DNA of 6,194 bases from contig CANJKD010000164.1 in assembly GCA_947474415.1 (NCBI GenBank), forward strand, positions 1 through 6,194, written 5' to 3'. Position 1 is the first letter of the stretch. Each line of letters starts with the position of its first letter. Below the pieces are notes generated by a model. The model saw only the letters and a program-made list of their open reading frames with translations, had not been told where the DNA came from and ran no database searches. Both the position numbers and the translations under genes were made by a program. Below are positions 1 to 6,153 of this stretch, one piece after another. The stretch comes from Burkholderiales bacterium. Its GTDB lineage: Bacteria; Pseudomonadota; Gammaproteobacteria; Burkholderiales; Burkholderiaceae_C.

Positions 1-1
1 G

Positions 2-682
2 CCGCATGGCGACCTGATCCAGGAAGGCAACATCGGCCTGATGAAGGCGGTGAAGCGCTTCGACCCCGATCAGGGCGTGCGACTGGTCAGCTACGCGATG
101 CACTGGATCAAGGCCGAGATCCACGAGTACATCCTGAAGAACTGGCGTATGGTCAAGGTCGCGACGACCAAGGCGCAGCGAAAGCTGTTCTTCAACCTGC
201 GCTCCATGAAGCAGAGCCTGAAGGACGACGTCGACAACGTCGACACGCACCGCTCGACGCTGACGCAAGGCGAGGTCGACACGCTGGCGCGAACGCTGAA
301 CGTGAAGCGCGAAGAGGTGCTGGAGATGGAAACCCGGCTGTCGGGCGGCGACGTGGCCCTGGAACCGCAGACCGACGACAGCGAAGAGAGCTTCGCTCCG
401 ATCGCTTACCTGGCCGACGAAGCGAGCGAACCGACGCGGGTGCTGGAAGCACGCAAGCGCGACTGGCTCGCCAGCGACGGCATCGCACTGGCGTTGGCCA
501 CGCTTGACGAACGCAGCAAGCGCATCGTCGAAGAGCGCTGGCTGAAGGTCAACGACGACAGTTCGGGCGGCATGACGCTGCACGACCTGGCGGGCGAGTA
601 CGGCGTGAGCGCCGAGCGCATTCGCCAGATCGAAGTGGCGGCGATGAAGAAGATGCGCAAGGCGCTGGCCGAATCGGCGTGA
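2..682 (+). CDS. rpoH: RNA polymerase sigma-32 (heat-shock sigma factor), 5'-truncated by window edge
   Basis: This is the alternative sigma factor that directs RNA polymerase to heat-shock promoters in the cytoplasm. The reading frame is open from base 2 and ends at TGA 680-682, giving 226 visible residues. Comparison with remembered E. coli RpoH (284 aa) suggests roughly 75-85 N-terminal residues are missing, so the real start is outside the window; the ATG at 41 is internal. The visible part starts in region 2.1-2.2 (DLIQEGNIGLMK). It continues through region 2.3-2.4 (HWIKAEIHEYILKNWRMVKV) and the sigma-32-specific RpoH box QRKLFFNLR at bases 176-202. It ends with the region 4.2 helix-turn-helix (LAGEYGVSAERIRQIEVAAM), which reads the -35 element. 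A spacer at 221-265, just after the RpoH box, is about 11 residues longer than in E. coli; I recall similar spacers in beta-proteobacterial RpoH. The gene is convergent with the SCO gene and followed by a hairpin terminator. The identity is secure. Confidence 0.97.
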   Translation, partial: PHGDLIQEGNIGLMKAVKRFDPDQGVRLVSYAMHWIKAEIHEYILKNWRMVKVATTKAQRKLFFNLRSMKQSLKDDVDNVDTHRSTLTQGEVDTLARTLNVKREEVLEMETRLSGGDVALEPQTDDSEESFAPIAYLADEASEPTRVLEARKRDWLASDGIALALATLDERSKRIVEERWLKVNDDSSGGMTLHDLAGEYGVSAERIRQIEVAAMKKMRKALAESA

Positions 683-707
683 AGCCTGCCAGGGCCAAGC
701 ACCATTG

Positions 708-732
708 AAAACGGCCCGAGAGGCCGTTTTTT
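708..732 (+). terminator. Rho-independent terminator of rpoH
   Basis: An inverted repeat AAAACGGCC / GGCCGTTTT (708-716 and 722-730) encloses the loop CGAGA and is followed by two more T residues, making a run of six T on the plus strand (727-732). It lies 25 bases behind the rpoH stop codon. Read on the minus strand, the same hairpin ends in four T, so it may also serve the convergent SCO gene, whose stop is about 20 bases away. The structure is visible; bidirectional use is inferred. Confidence 0.85.
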
Positions 733-751
733 GAGTCGGCAACTGCGTGAA

Positions 752-1357
752 TCAGCCGATGGCCAGCAAGGCCTTGATGTCGGCAGTCAGCGCCTCGGCC
801 CCGCCGCCGTAGCGCTCGAAGAGGCGCACCTTGCCGCTCGGGTCGAACAGAAAAGACCCGGCCGTGTGATCCATCGTGTAGCTGCCCTCCTGCTTGCCGG
901 GCACCTTCGCGAAGAACACTTTGAACTCCTTGGCCGCCGCCTGCGCCTGTTCCGGTGTGCCACGCAAGGCTACAAAGCTGGGGTCGAAACTGGCCATGTA
1001 GGCCTTCAGGATCTCGGGCGTGTCACGCTCTGGGTCGATGCTGACAAAGATGCCCTGCACGCGGTCGCCGTCTTTGCCCAGCGCCTTCTTGACCTGCGCG
1101 AGTTCGACCATCGTCGTCGGGCACACATCGGGGCACTGCGTGTAGCCGAAGAACACCACCATCACCTTGCCTTTGAAATCGGCGAGGGTTCGTGGTTGGC
1201 CGTTCTGGTCTGGCAAGGCCAGGTTGCGCGCATATTCGGCGCCAGTGATGTCGACGCCGCTGAACTGCGGCTTGGCCGTCGGTATGCTGCCGCGGTCGCA
1301 CGCCGTGAGTGTGAGCCCCACGGCACAGACTCCCAGCAACGCAGATCGACGGGACAT
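752..1357 (-). CDS. sco: SCO1/SenC/PrrC-family copper chaperone, predicted lipoprotein
   Basis: SCO proteins bind copper outside the cytoplasmic membrane and help assemble the CuA centre of cytochrome oxidase subunit II; some also act as thiol reductants. The 201-residue product starts at ATG 1355-1357. It begins MSRR, followed by a hydrophobic stretch and the lipobox LTAC, with the predicted lipidated Cys20. The thioredoxin-like domain covers about 45-200. It contains the metal-binding motif CPDVC (C75, C79) and the partner histidine H164 in the sequence DHTAGSFLFDP, so the full Cys-Cys-His copper set is present. The reading frame stays open far upstream, inside ctaB, but that stretch does not look like protein of this family. 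ATG 1357 places the signal peptide correctly, although no strong Shine-Dalgarno is visible. The gene is last in the assembly block, 26 bases behind ctaB. Asp21 after the lipid Cys would, by the E. coli +2 rule, keep it in the inner membrane. Confidence 0.95.
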   Translation of the reverse strand: MSRRSALLGVCAVGLTLTACDRGSIPTAKPQFSGVDITGAEYARNLALPDQNGQPRTLADFKGKVMVVFFGYTQCPDVCPTTMVELAQVKKALGKDGDRVQGIFVSIDPERDTPEILKAYMASFDPSFVALRGTPEQAQAAAKEFKVFFAKVPGKQEGSYTMDHTAGSFLFDPSGKVRLFERYGGGAEALTADIKALLAIG

Positions 1358-1383
1358 TTTCAACGCCGACTTGGCAGAAGTCT

Positions 1384-2310
1384 TCAAGGGGAAGTCCACG
1401 GCAGCGGGCCCAGGTAGTGATCCAGCAGCAGCGCCGCGAACAGCAGTGACAGGTAGAGGATCGAGTAGCGGAAGGTCTTGCGTGCAAGCTGGTCCGAGTA
1501 TTCGCGCCAGAGCTTCCATGCGTAGCCGATGAAGACTGCGTTGAGCAGCACGGCCGCCACGAGATAGATCCAGCCGCTCATGCCCGACACGAAGGGCAGC
1601 AAGGTGCCAGCGAACAGCACCAGCGTGTAGAGGAAAACTTGCAGCCGGGTGAACTCGGAACCGTGCGTCACCGGCAGCATCGGCAGACCCGACTTGCGAT
1701 AGTCCTCGACGCGGTACAGCGCCAGAGCCCAGAAGTGCGGCGGCGTCCAGAGGAAGATGATCAGGCACATGATGAGCGCCTCGGAGCCTACCTCGCCGCG
1801 TATGGCGGCCCAGCCAAGCACGGGGGGCATCGCCCCGGAGGCGCCGCCAATGACGATGTTCTGTGGCGTCATCGGCTTGAGCACCACGGTGTAGATGACG
1901 GCGTAGCCAATGAAAGTGGCCAACGTCAGCCACATCGTCAGCGGGTTCACCGCCACATACAAAAGCACGCTGCCGGCGGCGCAAAGCAAGGCGGAAAACG
2001 TGAGGGTCTGGGTGTTCGTCAACTGGCCGCGTGCCGTGGGCCGCCAGGCGGTGCGGACCATGCGCGCGTCAATCCGTTGCTCAACGAGGCAATTGAAGGC
2101 TGCCGCCGCCGCAGACACGAGCCAGATGCCGACCGTGGCCGCCAGCGCCAGGCGCCAGTCGGGCAGGCCCGGTACGGCGAGCAGCATGCCGATGACCGCG
2201 CAGAACACGATGAGCTGCACGACGCGTGGCTTCGTCAGCGCGTAGAACTGGCGCGCGCGGGAAGGCATCGAGGTGCCGGCAATGGGGGGGTGGGCGACGG
2301 TATCGGTCAT
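1384..2310 (-). CDS. ctaB: Protoheme IX farnesyltransferase (heme O synthase)
   Basis: This integral membrane prenyltransferase adds a farnesyl group from farnesyl diphosphate to protoheme IX, giving heme O, the precursor of heme A. The 308-residue product has the usual length and many hydrophobic segments. The first polar motif, at residues 73-91 ([19 protein letters not shown]), corresponds to the prenyl-diphosphate-binding NxxxDxxxD loop of UbiA-type enzymes. Here Glu77 stands where many family members have the first Asp, while Asp81 is kept. [11 protein letters not shown] (188-198) is followed by the second motif with E202, D203, Y204 and then MLPVTHG. ATG 2310 is chosen as the start; Met15 (2268) is the alternative, and neither has a clear Shine-Dalgarno. 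It lies 21 bases behind ctaA and 26 bases ahead of the SCO gene, so the two heme A biosynthesis enzymes are cotranscribed. Also called cyoE or COX10. Confidence 0.96.
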   Translation of the reverse strand: MTDTVAHPPIAGTSMPSRARQFYALTKPRVVQLIVFCAVIGMLLAVPGLPDWRLALAATVGIWLVSAAAAAFNCLVEQRIDARMVRTAWRPTARGQLTNTQTLTFSALLCAAGSVLLYVAVNPLTMWLTLATFIGYAVIYTVVLKPMTPQNIVIGGASGAMPPVLGWAAIRGEVGSEALIMCLIIFLWTPPHFWALALYRVEDYRKSGLPMLPVTHGSEFTRLQVFLYTLVLFAGTLLPFVSGMSGWIYLVAAVLLNAVFIGYAWKLWREYSDQLARKTFRYSILYLSLLFAALLLDHYLGPLPWTSP

Positions 2311-2331
2311 GGTGTGGGCGAGGACAGCATT

Positions 2332-3507
2332 TTACGGAGCCGGTCGGGGCCGTCCAGCGGCAAAGCCCCGCGAACGCGCCGGGCGCCCGCCTTGTCGTGC
2401 ACGGGTGATGAGGATCGTCAGCATCATGACGAGCACCGCCGCACCTGCGGTGTGCGCGACAGCCGCCGCAAGAGGCCAGCCGAGCAGCACATTGGCCAGC
2501 CCGCTGGCGAGTTGCCAGACGGCCAACCCGCCGAAGGCGAGCGCCCAGCGCTGCAAGCGGCGCTCACCGCTTGCGTGCAGGCGCCAGGCCATCAGCCCCA
2601 GTGCCACAAGTACAACGGCGGCGCCGAGCCGGTGGACAAAATGGATGGCGGTCAGGGCCGCGAACGGCAGGTAGCCGCCGTCCTTGCCCGCGCCCAGCGC
2701 ACGCTGTAGCGTGAAGCCGGCGTCGAAATCCATCGGTGGCCACCAGTGGCCCTGGCAGGTCGGGAAGTCCTGGCACGCGAGTACCGCGTAGTTCGTGCTG
2801 ACCCAGCCGCCCAGGGCGATCTGCAGCCCGCACAGCAAGGCCAGCAGCAAGGCGGCCCGGTACAGCCCCGGCGCCAGGCTGATGGGAGCGCGAACGTAGC
2901 TGTGGCTCTGGGCGGCCAGCAAGGCGAGCAGCGTCAAGCCACCGAGCAGGTGCGCCGTGACGATCACCGGGTACAGCTTCATCGTGACGGTGAGCGCGCC
3001 GAACGCACCTTGCAGGCACACCCACGCCAGCGTGACGGTCGCCCACCATGGCGACACCGCCAGGCTGACCGCGTTGTTCACGCGGTGCTGCTTGCGCGCC
3101 TCGATCCGGCTCATCACGGTCAGGGCCAGGATCAGCGCGCCGACGGCAGTCGCGAGGTAACGGTGCGTCATCTCGATCCAGGCCTTGCCTTGCGTGACAG
3201 GGCCGCTCGGCAGTGCACTGTGTGCGGCATGAATGTCACTGCGCGCGCCCACCGGGCTGGCGCTGCCGTAGCAACCCGGCCAGTCGGGGCAGCCGAGACC
3301 CGAATCAGTGAGGCGGGTGAAGGCGCCAAACAACACGAGGTCGAACGTGAGGAAGAGGGTCAGCACGGTCAGGGCGCGCAAGCGGGCGGCTGGCCTGGCA
3401 TCGCGATAGCGCAGCCTCAGCCACGCAAGTGGCCCTAGCGCGAGCAGCCCGCCGACCAGCACGATGGCGGCGAGCGGCGCCATGTCGTAGGCGGCAACCG
3501 GATTCAT
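2332..3507 (-). CDS. ctaA: Heme A synthase (COX15/CtaA family)
   Basis: This membrane enzyme oxidises the C8 methyl group of heme O to a formyl group, making heme A for aa3-type oxidases. Starting from ATG 3505-3507 the product has 391 residues, within the family's usual range, with about eight hydrophobic segments. Family signatures in order: GAFTRLTDSGLGCPDWPGC (C73, C79), EMTHRYLA (H115), VTAHLLGG (H186), the second Cys pair in CQDFPTCQGHWWPP (C245, C251), IHFVHRLGA (H289 and H292) and VAHTAGA (H352). The histidines in the four helices match the heme ligands known from Bacillus CtaA. The two Cys pairs are in predicted extracytoplasmic loops. The start overlaps the stop of the preceding gene by one base (TGATG, 3505-3509), which points to translational coupling; a TTG directly upstream (3508-3510) is a less likely start. 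The C-terminus is rich in Arg, Gly and Pro and looks unstructured. ctaB follows 21 bases later. Confidence 0.96.
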   Translation of the reverse strand: MNPVAAYDMAPLAAIVLVGGLLALGPLAWLRLRYRDARPAARLRALTVLTLFLTFDLVLFGAFTRLTDSGLGCPDWPGCYGSASPVGARSDIHAAHSALPSGPVTQGKAWIEMTHRYLATAVGALILALTVMSRIEARKQHRVNNAVSLAVSPWWATVTLAWVCLQGAFGALTVTMKLYPVIVTAHLLGGLTLLALLAAQSHSYVRAPISLAPGLYRAALLLALLCGLQIALGGWVSTNYAVLACQDFPTCQGHWWPPMDFDAGFTLQRALGAGKDGGYLPFAALTAIHFVHRLGAAVVLVALGLMAWRLHASGERRLQRWALAFGGLAVWQLASGLANVLLGWPLAAAVAHTAGAAVLVMMLTILITRARQGGRPARSRGFAAGRPRPAP

Positions 3508-4232
3508 CAACGACCCGGCTTGTCCCAGCCAGCGGATGCGCGCAGCAGCTTTTCGATGTCGCGTTTCAGCCGCGCGGGATCGGGGTTGGGGGGCACACGC
3601 ATCATCCAGTTGCCCAAGGGGTCGACGACATACATGTGCTCAGAAAGCGCATGGCCCTTGGCGGGCTGCAACCATTGCTCCAACGGGTTCGCCTGCGCCT
3701 GCAACACCGTCATGTCGGTGTTGGTGCTGACAGCCCGCAGCGCCTGCGGTCGCGGCGCAGTGGCATCCGGAATCAACCAGACTTTTTCGATGCGGTCCTT
3801 CTCGCGCCCGAGCGTCTCCCGCAACTGGCGCTGCACCCAGAGCAAGCGTTCGCAGGCCGCGTCGCAGCCCCCGGCTGCAACCACGACCAGCAGCCACTGA
3901 CCTTTCAACGAAGCGGCACTCACCGCCTTACCGGCCAGATCGACCAACGGCAGGTCGGCAGGCATGGGCCGCATGGGCTCGATAAGTTCGCTGTAGTTCG
4001 TGCGGCCTTCCGGTCGAATCACGAAATAGGTGAGGTACGACGCGATGACCGGTGCCGCGCAGACGGCCAGCACAAGCAGCATGTTCAATCTGCCACTCGT
4101 GGTGCGCCGGGCCATTTCGGAATTCAGCCTCGGCGCCGGCAGCGAGTGCACAGTCAGGCCCACTGGCGAGCCCGCCTGGAGGCTTTCAGGGCTGGCGCCG
4201 GAGCCGGGGGCGGACGAGTTGAAACCAGACAT
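3507..4232 (-). CDS. Uncharacterised membrane-anchored thioredoxin-like protein with a CxxxC motif, in the oxidase assembly operon
   Basis: I recognise this as the unnamed protein that often sits between SURF1 and ctaA in proteobacterial aa3 oxidase clusters; no function is established that I know of. The 241 residues consist of a polar N-terminal tail (1-49), one hydrophobic segment (about 50-70, MLLVLAVCAAPVIASYLTYF) and a soluble domain that should face the periplasm. The domain shows a strand-like stretch (GQWLLVVVAA, 111-120) followed by GGCDAAC (C123, C127), placed as the CxxxC copper/redox motif is in SCO proteins. Near the end comes HMYVVDPLGNWMMRVP (H199-P214), which resembles the SCO segment around its ligand histidine, although the His-to-Asp spacing is shorter (5 instead of 8). 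ATG 4232 overlaps the SURF1 3' end by 47 bases. GTG 4151 (V28) or ATG 4115 (M40) are possible shorter starts. The 3' end overlaps ctaA by one base. A role in copper or thiol handling during oxidase assembly is inference. Confidence 0.85.
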   Translation of the reverse strand: MSGFNSSAPGSGASPESLQAGSPVGLTVHSLPAPRLNSEMARRTTSGRLNMLLVLAVCAAPVIASYLTYFVIRPEGRTNYSELIEPMRPMPADLPLVDLAGKAVSAASLKGQWLLVVVAAGGCDAACERLLWVQRQLRETLGREKDRIEKVWLIPDATAPRPQALRAVSTNTDMTVLQAQANPLEQWLQPAKGHALSEHMYVVDPLGNWMMRVPPNPDPARLKRDIEKLLRASAGWDKPGR

Positions 4233-4923
4233 ACAGACCTGTCATCAGCGCACACAGCGCGTACCATTGAAATGCATAACCATAGTGCTTTTGAACATCT
4301 ACCGCAGGCCTCGACCAACGTCGCAACAGGCCATCGCCGCGGGTTGCGGGAGAGTCTCGCTGCTGCACCGAGAGCGGAACGAGCGTCAGCCCGGATTCGA
4401 CGGCGAAACCCGCCAAGTCAAGATTCTGCCGGATCGCCCCGGAAGCCGGCGAAGCGAACTCGTAGAGCCGCGATGGCGGCGGGGCAATGAGGCCATCCAC
4501 CTCCACATCGCCATCGGGCGTCGGCACGGCCGGCAGCCGGGTGCGGTCGAGCAGGTCGCGCGGCACCCAGCCGCGCTGCACCAGCACGGCGTCGCTTCGG
4601 CCGTCGAGCCGCAGCGGCGTGACGACATAGAAGCCGACTCGCGAGCCCATCTGGCGGTTGTCGAGAAACACGGTCTGGCCGGCCACCCAGCGCCCGCGCA
4701 GGCGCACCGGGCGGTAGCGCTGCGGCTCGGCGAGTGCTGCAGCCGTGGCGAGGTCGGCGGTGCCGATCGTAGGCAGGACAGCACGCGCATCGAGTGCCGT
4801 TTCCAATGCGATTTTTTGCGCCGCGCGACGCAACTGCCAGGCACCGAGGTTGGCCGTCGCGACAACACCGACCAGCGTGGCGATCAGCACCGCCGCAACG
4901 CGGCCGGCGGCATTCAAGGCCAT
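4186..4923 (-). CDS. surf1: SURF1/Shy1-family cytochrome oxidase assembly protein
   Basis: SURF1 proteins help insert heme a into subunit I of cytochrome c oxidase; bacterial members have been shown to bind heme a. The 245 residues have the family layout: an N-terminal membrane helix (about 8-26) followed by LGAWQLRR (26-33), a large extracytoplasmic domain, and a C-terminal helix (about 215-237). Conserved pieces include TVFLDNRQ (84-91), GFYVVTPL (97-104), VLVQRGWVPR (113-122) and KHYGYAFQWYAL (212-223) with H213 at the mouth of the second helix. The start ATG 4923 is preceded by AAGG eight bases upstream, the clearest Shine-Dalgarno of the five-gene block. It is the first gene of the block and its last 47 bases overlap the next gene. 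Only 30 bases separate it from the divergent small gene at 4954. Confidence 0.94.
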   Translation of the reverse strand: MALNAAGRVAAVLIATLVGVVATANLGAWQLRRAAQKIALETALDARAVLPTIGTADLATAAALAEPQRYRPVRLRGRWVAGQTVFLDNRQMGSRVGFYVVTPLRLDGRSDAVLVQRGWVPRDLLDRTRLPAVPTPDGDVEVDGLIAPPPSRLYEFASPASGAIRQNLDLAGFAVESGLTLVPLSVQQRDSPATRGDGLLRRWSRPAVDVQKHYGYAFQWYALCALMTGLYVWFQLVRPRLRRQP

Positions 4924-4943
4924 GTACGCGCCTTCGGCGGATA

Positions 4944-4972
4944 ATTAGCCTGCATGAAATTCATCATCGCAA
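4944..4972 (-). promoter_or_regulatory. Possible sigma-70-type promoter for the SURF1-ctaA-ctaB-sco block
   Basis: On the minus strand TTGCGA (4972-4967) and GCTAAT (4949-4944) are separated by exactly 17 bases, with 4 of 6 matches each to the -35 and -10 consensus. Transcription would begin near 4937, leaving a leader of about 14 bases that holds the Shine-Dalgarno of SURF1. The -35 box lies inside the first codons of the divergent small gene. This is an AT-richer patch in GC-rich DNA, which supports a promoter, but the match is moderate and found by eye. Confidence 0.4.
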
Positions 4973-5175
4973 TTGCATTCGCCGGCATTCTGGGCGCTCT
5001 GGCCATGGCCGGCATCTTCATGCTGCGTGACGGCCGCGATGGCAAGCCGAAAACCGGCAGCATGATGCGCGCGCTGGCGCTGCGAGTGGGCCTTTCGGTG
5101 CTGCTGTTTGCGTGCATTCTGATCAGCTACTGGGCCGGCTGGATCCAGCCCACTGGCATCCCGCTCGGCAAGTGA
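4954..5175 (+). CDS. Twin-transmembrane protein, DUF2909-like
   Basis: This small inner-membrane protein of 73 residues has no known molecular function. It has two hydrophobic helices (about 3-23 and 44-63) joined by a polar, basic loop (RDGRDGKPKTGSMM), then ALALRVGLS, and ends with YWAGWIQPTGIPLGK. The conserved-looking ALALRVGLS and WxGWIQP pieces fit what I recall of the DUF2909 'twin transmembrane' family, which is commonly found beside cytochrome oxidase genes. An in-frame TAA at 4942-4944 and no start codon in between make ATG 4954 the only sensible upstream start. No strong Shine-Dalgarno precedes it; GGCGGA lies about 12 bases upstream, which is rather far. It is the only plus-strand gene in the oxidase region, divergent from SURF1 and convergent with ctaE. 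Oxidase assembly or stability is a guess from context. Confidence 0.85.
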   Translation: MKFIIAIAFAGILGALAMAGIFMLRDGRDGKPKTGSMMRALALRVGLSVLLFACILISYWAGWIQPTGIPLGK

Positions 5176-5190
5176 AGTTCGTGTGAGGGT

Positions 5191-5219
5191 GAAAAAACAA
5201 ACGCCGCTTGAGCGGCGTT
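5191..5219 (-). terminator. Rho-independent terminator of ctaE (subunit III)
   Basis: An 8-bp perfect stem AACGCCGC / GCGGCGTT (5200-5207 and 5212-5219) with tetraloop TTGA. On the minus strand it is followed, after TTG, by six T residues (complement of 5192-5197), the usual form of an intrinsic terminator. It begins about 20 bases behind the ctaE stop codon. On the plus strand no T run follows, so it should act mainly on transcripts from ctaE and only weakly on the convergent small gene. Confidence 0.85.
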
Positions 5220-5240
5220 GGTCGTCGGGTCAGGTATCGA

Positions 5241-6125
5241 TCACAACCAGTACACGACGATGTACAGGCCGAGCCACACCACGTCCACGAAATGCCAGTA
5301 CCAGGCGGCGCCTTCGAAGCCGAAATGCCGCTCGGTCGTGAAGTGACCTTTCATCAACCGGATTGTGATGAACAGCAACATCAGCGTGCCGACGAACACA
5401 TGGAAGCCGTGGAAGCCGGTCAGCATGAAGAAGGTCGATCCATAGGCCCCCGAATTGAGCTTCAGGTTCAGTTCGGTGTAGGCGTGGTGGTATTCGAACC
5501 CCTGAAATCCGAGGAAGGTAACGCCGAGCAAAACGGTGAGCCACATGAAACCGATGCACTGCGCGCGCTTGCCGGCAATCAGCGCGTGGTGGGCAATCGT
5601 CAAGGTCACGCCGGAGCTGAGCAGCAGCAGCGTGTTGATGGTCGGGATCGGCCACGGGCCCATGGTCGCGAAAGGCTCGACGATGCTGGCTGGCGACCCG
5701 GTGAAGCCGACGCCGGAGCTTGGCCAGACGGCTTTGAAATCGGGCCAGAGTACGGCGTTCTCAAGGCTGCCCAAGTTCGGCAAAGCGTGCATCCGGGTCC
5801 AGTAGAGCGCACCGAAGAAGGCGCCGAAGAACATCACTTCGGAGTAGATGAACCAGCTCATGCTCCAGCGGAACGACACATCGATGCGGTCGCTGTACAG
5901 GCCGCCTTCGCTTTCGCTGATGGCCAGGCGAAACCACTGCTGGACCACGAAGGCCCACATCAGTATGCCGGCCAGTGCCATGTAGGCGCCCCAGCCGTGG
6001 CCATTGATCCACTGCCCCGCGCCGAAGAACAGCAGGAACAGGCCTGCTGCTACCAACACCGGGAAGCGCGAAGGTGCGGGGACAAAGTAATAGGGCTGAG
6101 CCCCGTGTTGTATCGCTACCGACAT
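5241..6125 (-). CDS. ctaE: Cytochrome c oxidase subunit III (aa3 type)
   Basis: Subunit III is the seven-helix, cofactor-free core subunit of the proton-pumping oxidase in the cytoplasmic membrane. It stabilises subunit I and supports proton uptake. The 294 residues give the full length expected for the bacterial protein. Family marks: SEVMFFGAFFGAL with the conserved membrane Glu96, TLLLLSSGVTLTIAHHAL (165-182), GFQGFEYHHAY (206-216), LTGFHGFHVFVGT with H239 and H242 (235-247), and the C-terminal WYWHFVDVVWLGLYIVVYW (275-293). A loop of about 40 residues (roughly 113-150) between two helices is longer than in mitochondrial subunit III. ATG 6125 is supported by an excellent Shine-Dalgarno. 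The gene ends in its own terminator, which separates it from the assembly block downstream. Also called coxC or coIII; subunits I and II are presumably beyond the right edge. Confidence 0.97.
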   Translation of the reverse strand: MSVAIQHGAQPYYFVPAPSRFPVLVAAGLFLLFFGAGQWINGHGWGAYMALAGILMWAFVVQQWFRLAISESEGGLYSDRIDVSFRWSMSWFIYSEVMFFGAFFGALYWTRMHALPNLGSLENAVLWPDFKAVWPSSGVGFTGSPASIVEPFATMGPWPIPTINTLLLLSSGVTLTIAHHALIAGKRAQCIGFMWLTVLLGVTFLGFQGFEYHHAYTELNLKLNSGAYGSTFFMLTGFHGFHVFVGTLMLLFITIRLMKGHFTTERHFGFEGAAWYWHFVDVVWLGLYIVVYWL

Positions 6126-6130
6126 GTTTT

Positions 6131-6135
6131 CTCCT
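6131..6135 (-). promoter_or_regulatory. Strong ribosome binding site of ctaE
   Basis: The minus strand reads AGGAG followed by AAAAC and the ATG of ctaE, a spacing of five bases. It is by far the best Shine-Dalgarno in the window, fitting the high expression expected of a structural oxidase subunit compared with the assembly genes. Confidence 0.8.
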
Positions 6136-6153
6136 AGGAATCAAATCTCGAAC

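Noticed and set aside
683..751. Possible small RNA in the rpoH-sco gap
   Set aside because: The 69-base gap is explained by the shared hairpin terminator, with no room for or sign of a separate transcript.
752..1984. A single 410-codon minus-strand frame that could be read as an N-terminal fusion to the SCO protein
   Set aside because: The upstream half is the out-of-frame shadow of ctaB. ctaB itself is intact and the SCO signal peptide starts at ATG 1357, so there is no fusion.
1639..2709. Open frame of 356 codons on the plus strand across ctaB and ctaA
   Set aside because: It runs antisense through two secure genes and across their junction; its low-complexity Arg/Gln/His/Gly composition marks it as a shadow frame.
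3429..4490. Open frame of 353 codons on the plus strand antisense to the CxxxC gene and SURF1
   Set aside because: Same reason: it spans three real genes on the other strand and has a biased composition with no recognisable motif.
5208..6137. Long open frame (309 codons) on the plus strand, fully antisense to ctaE
   Set aside because: GC-rich coding DNA commonly gives stop-free antisense frames. The translation is rich in Gln, His, Arg and Glu without any fold-like pattern, while the minus strand encodes a clear subunit III.
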